Assembly: GCA_030156305.1 (NCBI GenBank)
Contig: JASGMZ010000098.1
Coordinates: 1 to 9,769 of the forward strand
From: Bacteroidales bacterium
GTDB lineage: Bacteria > Bacteroidota > Bacteroidia > Bacteroidales > UBA12077
Direction of reading: 5' to 3'
Length of the DNA stretch: 9,769 nucleotides
Each line of letters starts with the position of its first letter. The first letter of the stretch is position 1. The position numbers and the translations under genes are program-made. Under the pieces are notes generated by a model. It ran no database searches, was not told the origin of the DNA, and worked only from the letters and a program-made list of their open reading frames with translations. Below, in pieces: positions 7,012 to 9,769 of the stretch.

Positions 7012-7145
7012 AAATAAAAAGGGTGTCCAAAAAGAATTACTAGTGTCATTACGAATGAAATGAAGCAATCTATATTGATTGATTATCAGCAGATTGCTTC
7101 ACTCGTTCCTTGTTCGCAATGACTTTTTGGACACCCTTTTTATTT
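7012..7145. repeat. MITE-like long inverted repeat, likely bidirectional terminator
   Basis: The outer arms 7012-7034 and 7123-7145 are perfect 23-bp inverted repeats; the left arm contains GGGTGTCCAAAAAG. Inner arms 7046-7071 (TCATTACGAA ... GAAGCAATCT) and 7091-7122 (AGATTGCTTC ... TTCGCAATGA) pair imperfectly around a loop at 7072-7090. The left side has an extra 11 bp (7035-7045). TCATTGCGA...GAAGCAATCT is a motif I recall from dispersed intergenic repeats in many bacterial genomes. It codes for nothing and lies exactly between the convergent regulator and purC genes. Both ends finish in A/T runs (AAAAA left, TTTTT right), so RNA from either strand would form a GC-containing hairpin followed by U residues. 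Confidence 0.85.
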
Positions 7146-7147
7146 TA

Positions 7148-8098
7148 TTATAGTAACTTATTCAATTTAGCAGTTACATTTTTTTCAATTCTGTCATTTA
7201 TCTGAGAAGCATCTGCTTTAACAAACTTGTCGCCGGTTATTTTCTCATACAGCTCAATATATCTTTCAGATACTTCATTTACAAACGCATCAGGCATTTC
7301 AGGAACTTTCTGTCCTTCCTCCCCCTGAAAACCTTGTTTCATTAACCATTCGCGTACAAACTCTTTTGACAACTGTTTTTGATTTTCTCCTTTTTGTTGC
7401 CGTTCTTCATACCCGTCTAAATAAAAATATCGTGAAGAATCGGGCGTGTGGATTTCATCAATTAAATAAATTTTGCCATCTTTTTTCCCAAACTCATATT
7501 TTGTATCCACCAGGATTAAGCCCATTTCTTTAGCCATTTCACTTCCGCGTTTAAACAATGCTAACGAGTACTTTTCCAACAACTCATAATCTTCTTTACT
7601 AACAAGTCCTTGTTTAATGATCTCTTCTCTGGAAATATTTTCATCATGTCCAATATCTGCTTTTGTTGTGGGTGTTAGGATTGGTTCGGGGAAGCGTTGA
7701 TGTTCAACTAAATCCTCTGGCAAAGGCACACCACAAATTTCTCTCCCGCCTTTTTTATACAAACGCCATGAGCTGCCGGTCAGATATCCACGAACAATCA
7801 TTTCAACCGGAAATGGATCAACATAATGACCAATGGTTACCATAGGATCCGGTACATCAATTTTCCAGTTGGGAACAATATCAGCGGTTGCATCTAAAAA
7901 TTTTGCAGCAATCTGATTCAGTACTTGTCCTTTATAAGGAATTCCTTTAGGTAACACCACATCGAATGCTGAAATACGATCGGTTACAACCATTACCAGA
8001 TATTCATCGTTGATATTATACACATCGCGGACTTTACCGTTATAAACACTTTTTTGTTTTGGAAATTTAAAGGCTGTTTTTACTACTGCTTGTGCCAT
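7148..8098 (-). CDS. purC: Phosphoribosylaminoimidazole-succinocarboxamide synthase (SAICAR synthetase)
   Basis: A 316-residue cytosolic enzyme of de novo purine synthesis. It joins CAIR and L-aspartate with ATP to give SAICAR. The ATP-grasp-like SAICAR synthetase motifs are intact: GKVRDVY (21-27, nucleotide-binding strand), TDRISAFD (39-46), VEMIVRGYLTGSSW (98-111), TKADIGHDENIS (145-156), LVDTKYEFG (196-204) and DEIHTPDSSR (214-223, aspartate/CAIR site). Length and the C-terminal extension past about residue 245 (EFVREWLMKQGFQG) match the long, eukaryote-like PurC form rather than the roughly 240-residue E. coli form. The ATG at 8098 gives a normal N-terminus. The gene follows phoH on the same strand after 186 bp. 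Its leader is made of an 8-bp tandem repeat that reaches almost to the start codon, and no consensus promoter is evident. The long hairpin element begins 3 bp after its stop. Confidence 0.97.
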   Translation of the reverse strand: MAQAVVKTAFKFPKQKSVYNGKVRDVYNINDEYLVMVVTDRISAFDVVLPKGIPYKGQVLNQIAAKFLDATADIVPNWKIDVPDPMVTIGHYVDPFPVEMIVRGYLTGSSWRLYKKGGREICGVPLPEDLVEHQRFPEPILTPTTKADIGHDENISREEIIKQGLVSKEDYELLEKYSLALFKRGSEMAKEMGLILVDTKYEFGKKDGKIYLIDEIHTPDSSRYFYLDGYEERQQKGENQKQLSKEFVREWLMKQGFQGEEGQKVPEMPDAFVNEVSERYIELYEKITGDKFVKADASQINDRIEKNVTAKLNKLL

Positions 8099-8101
8099 AC
8101 G

Positions 8102-8165
8102 TTAGTTTATTAGTTTATTAGTTTACTGGTTTATTAGTTTACTGGTTTATTTGTTTACTGGTTTA
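8102..8165. repeat. Eight tandem copies of an 8-bp unit before purC
   Basis: The + strand reads as uninterrupted 8-mers from 8102: TTAGTTTA three times, CTGGTTTA, TTAGTTTA, CTGGTTTA, TTTGTTTA, CTGGTTTA, then a decayed TTAGTGAA. All eight full copies share GTTTA at the same phase. On the minus strand the array reads as TAAACTAA/TAAACCAG and ends 3 bp before the purC ATG, so it lies in the purC leader or promoter. The unit is not a multiple of three and the array is non-coding. Confidence 0.92.
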
Positions 8166-8213
8166 TTAGTGAATTGTAAAATCGAAAAATTGTATTTTAG
8201 TATAATTATAGTT

Positions 8214-8281
8214 AACCGTTTACTGCTGTCTGCTTGCCGTAAGTAAATCGTGCCATTCGGCAGGTAAATCGGTTACTGCTG
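8214..8281. repeat. Cluster of short direct repeats and a small hairpin after phoH
   Basis: TTACTGCTG occurs at 8220-8228 and 8273-8281. GTAAATCG occurs at 8243-8250 and 8264-8271, flanking the hairpin TGCC-ATTC-GGCA (8251-8262). The segment is clearly richer in G+C than the AT-rich DNA beside it. It directly follows the phoH stop. There is no T-run, so it is not a classical terminator. Function unknown. Confidence 0.5.
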
Positions 8282-8284
8282 CTG

Positions 8285-9256
8285 TTAAATATTACTCTCC
8301 CCATCTTCATTCTTAAAATTCTTATTATAAGCATCAACAATATATTTCACCAGATGGTGACGGATAATATCGCGTTCATCAAAAGTAACAAAAGAAATAC
8401 CTTTAATGTTTTGTAAAATTTTTAGCGCCTGAACCAATCCTGATTTATTCTTTGGGCGTAAATCAATTTGAGTGATATCGCCGGTAACAATAAATTTTGC
8501 GTTTTTGCCCATCCGGGTAAGAAACATTTTTAACTGGTTTACGGTGGTATTCTGTGCTTCGTCCAAAATCACAAAAGCATTATCGAGTGTACGTCCACGC
8601 ATGTAAGCTAAGGGTGCAATCTCAATAATTCCATCTTCGATTAAATCGGCCAGTTTACGGGGATGAATCATATCCATCAAAGCATCGTAAAGTGGGCGTA
8701 AATACGGATCCAGTTTTTCTTTTAAATCACCAGGTAAAAAACCGAGATTTTCTCCAGCCTCAACAGCCGGGCGGGTTAAAATAATGCGTTTTACCTCTTT
8801 ATTTTTAAAGGCCCTAACAGCCAATGCAATTGCTGTATAGGTTTTTCCCGAACCAGCAGGGCCAATGGCAAAAAGTAAATCATTTGTGCTATACTCATCA
8901 ACTAATTTTTGCTGATTAACCGTTCGTGCTTTTATTGGGCGTGCAGTATTACTATAAATTAAAGCATCGTCTGTTTCTTCTTTTCGTTTCAGTAATGATT
9001 CTCCTTCTCCTTTTAACAATGCTTCAAATTCAGCATCAGATAATTTTTTAAACTTTAAAAAATATTCTATAATCAACTGAAGTTTCTCTTCGAATGCAAA
9101 AATTAACGGCTCCTCTCCTTTTACTTTAATCTCATCTCCGCGAGCAATAATCTTAAGTTTAGGATAAAATTCTTTTATTTTCTCTAATCGTGTATTTTTT
9201 GCACCATAAATATTTACCGGCTCAATGCCCTCTAAATATATAACCTTTTCTATCAT
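8285..9256 (-). CDS. phoH: PhoH-like P-loop ATPase
   Basis: A 323-residue PhoH-family protein. The N-terminal 110 residues form a small KH-like segment (IYLEGIEPVNIYGAKN, then a charged linker). The PhoH ATPase core follows: Walker A GPAGSGKT (132-139), RPAVEAGENLGFLPGDLKEK (about 162-181), Walker B VILDEAQN (229-236) and TGDITQIDL (258-266). These are all the family hallmarks, so the ATPase should be active. Cytosolic PhoH proteins are ATP-binding, putative RNA helicase or RNA-processing proteins; the physiological role is poorly defined. I chose ATG 9256-9254 (MIEKVIYLEGIEP) because it matches the usual N-terminus. The longer frame from 9268 would need TTG and adds only four residues. phoH and purC are co-directional; phoH is divergent from the DUF62 gene, an arrangement I recall from other Bacteroidota. 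Confidence 0.95.
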   Translation of the reverse strand: MIEKVIYLEGIEPVNIYGAKNTRLEKIKEFYPKLKIIARGDEIKVKGEEPLIFAFEEKLQLIIEYFLKFKKLSDAEFEALLKGEGESLLKRKEETDDALIYSNTARPIKARTVNQQKLVDEYSTNDLLFAIGPAGSGKTYTAIALAVRAFKNKEVKRIILTRPAVEAGENLGFLPGDLKEKLDPYLRPLYDALMDMIHPRKLADLIEDGIIEIAPLAYMRGRTLDNAFVILDEAQNTTVNQLKMFLTRMGKNAKFIVTGDITQIDLRPKNKSGLVQALKILQNIKGISFVTFDERDIIRHHLVKYIVDAYNKNFKNEDGESNI

Positions 9257-9337
9257 AAAATTCCACAAATATTGCTTACATTTGGTAATCGTTTTGCTTA
9301 ATCGATTAATTTTTATATTTAATTATAAATCAATAAA

Positions 9338-9345
9338 CAAAGGTA
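9338..9345 (-). promoter_or_regulatory. Possible -7 element of phoH
   Basis: The minus strand reads TACCTTTG, a full match to TAnnTTTG, about 80 bp upstream of the phoH start. No good TTTG element lies about 20 bp further upstream, so the call is weak. Confidence 0.3.
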
Positions 9346-9419
9346 ATACATATAAATTTTGAAACATCGAAAATAAGCAAAAATAGTTTAATATGAAAAA
9401 GATTTTTAGTTAGCTATTT

Positions 9420-9769
9420 ATGCCCATTATAACATTAACAACCGACTGGAATAACGAAGATTTTTATATTGGTGCTGTAAAAGGTTCGATTTACAGTGTG
9501 TGTAATAATGTAAATATCGTTGATATTACGCACCAAATTAAGCCTTTTAATATTTTTCAGGCAGCATTTATTTTAAAAAATTGTTACCGGTTTTATCCCA
9601 AAGGAAGTGTACACATAATTGGTGTAAAAACAGAGATGTTGCCCGGCCAACCATTTATTGCTGCTAAATATAACGAACAATATTTTTTGGGAACGGATAA
9701 CGGGGTATTTAGTTTGCTTTTTAAAGACGAAGAAAAACCTGAATTTTATATTTTACATGAACATGCTCC
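9420..9769 (+). CDS. SAM hydroxide adenosyltransferase (DUF62 family), 5' part
   Basis: The ATG at 9420 opens a frame that runs off the window end (116 complete codons). The start MPIITLTTDWNNEDFYIGAVKG, then VDITHQIKPFNIFQAAFILKN (about 39-59), YPKGSVHIIGV (63-73) and the DNGVFSLLF motif (about 97-105) are the conserved elements of the N-terminal domain of the S-adenosylmethionine hydroxide adenosyltransferase family (PF01887), relatives of fluorinase and chlorinase. Members split SAM with water or hydroxide into adenosine and methionine. The C-terminal domain lies outside the window. Most non-actinomycete members hydrolyse SAM rather than halogenate; the halide-pocket residues cannot be judged here. 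An in-frame TAG (9411-9413) excludes a start further upstream. It is divergent from phoH with 163 bp between. Adenosine made here could be recycled by the PfkB kinase at 4956-5921. Confidence 0.93.
   Translation, partial: MPIITLTTDWNNEDFYIGAVKGSIYSVCNNVNIVDITHQIKPFNIFQAAFILKNCYRFYPKGSVHIIGVKTEMLPGQPFIAAKYNEQYFLGTDNGVFSLLFKDEEKPEFYILHEHA

Noticed and set aside
7663..7845. A 60-codon + strand frame inside purC.
   Set aside because: Antisense shadow of a conserved enzyme core.
8102..8165. The 8-bp array as a CRISPR or telomere-like repeat.
   Set aside because: Units are 8 bp and contiguous with no spacers, and the position next to purC is internal to the chromosome; it is a simple tandem repeat.
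9257..9268. A longer PhoH start at the TTG at 9268.
   Set aside because: Adds only MWNF; the ATG at 9256 gives the usual N-terminus of the family.
9257..9284. A + strand TACATTTG (9277-9284) as a -7 element for the DUF62 gene.
   Set aside because: It lies about 136 bp from the start and lacks a -33 element; insufficient support.
9420..9769. A fluorinase or chlorinase making halogenated natural products.
   Set aside because: Only the N-terminal part is present, the sequence fits the common SAM-hydrolysing DUF62 type, and there is no secondary-metabolism context.

Overview
The window is AT-rich. Its protein families and regulatory signals point to a member of the Bacteroidota, probably of the Bacteroidales/Marinilabiliales type. 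Start codons lack Shine-Dalgarno sequences and sit in A/T-rich leaders. Several upstream regions carry TAnnTTTG-like -7 elements, some with a TTTG-like -33 element about 20 bp upstream. The assignment below phylum is a guess. Two genes are cut by the window edges and the rest are complete. Nothing looks like a prophage, CRISPR array, integron or transposase.

Layout. (1) 1-432: the C-terminal end of an SNF2-family helicase on the + strand. (2) 556-1443, minus: a radical SAM protein with a CX4CX2C cluster motif and a TTG start, convergent with the helicase. (3) 1550-4657, plus: a large exported Tricorn-type protease with a complete catalytic set, followed by a strong terminator. (4) 4704-4847, minus: a doubtful 47-residue membrane ORF in the gap before the kinase terminator. 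(5) 4956-5921, minus: an adenosine-kinase-like PfkB kinase. (6) 6105-6957, plus: an overlapping pair made of a six-helix membrane protein of unknown function and a small winged-helix regulator. A 15-bp palindrome lies inside their putative promoter, and a second copy lies just after the regulator gene. (7) 7012-7145: a MITE-like long inverted repeat between the convergent regulator and purC. (8) 7148-9256, minus: phoH then purC, separated by 186 bp that contain a nine-base direct repeat, a small hairpin and eight tandem copies of an 8-bp unit ending 3 bp before the purC start codon. (9) 9420-9769, plus: the 5' part of a SAM hydroxide adenosyltransferase (DUF62) gene, divergent from phoH.

How the genes fit together. 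Most are ordinary chromosomal genes. A loose metabolic theme is visible. The DUF62 enzyme splits S-adenosylmethionine to adenosine plus methionine, the PfkB kinase would return adenosine to AMP, and PurC belongs to de novo purine synthesis. The least explained item is the membrane-protein/winged-helix pair with its candidate autoregulatory operator. I see no large unknown multi-gene system. The more unusual signals are regulatory and repetitive: the duplicated palindrome, the 8-bp tandem array abutting purC, and the long hairpin element.

Gaps. No stretch over 300 bases lacks a gene. The 106-bp divergent spacer at 1444-1549 must hold the promoters for the radical SAM and protease genes, but I found no convincing consensus match in it. 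The 4658-4955 gap holds two terminators facing different genes and the doubtful small ORF.
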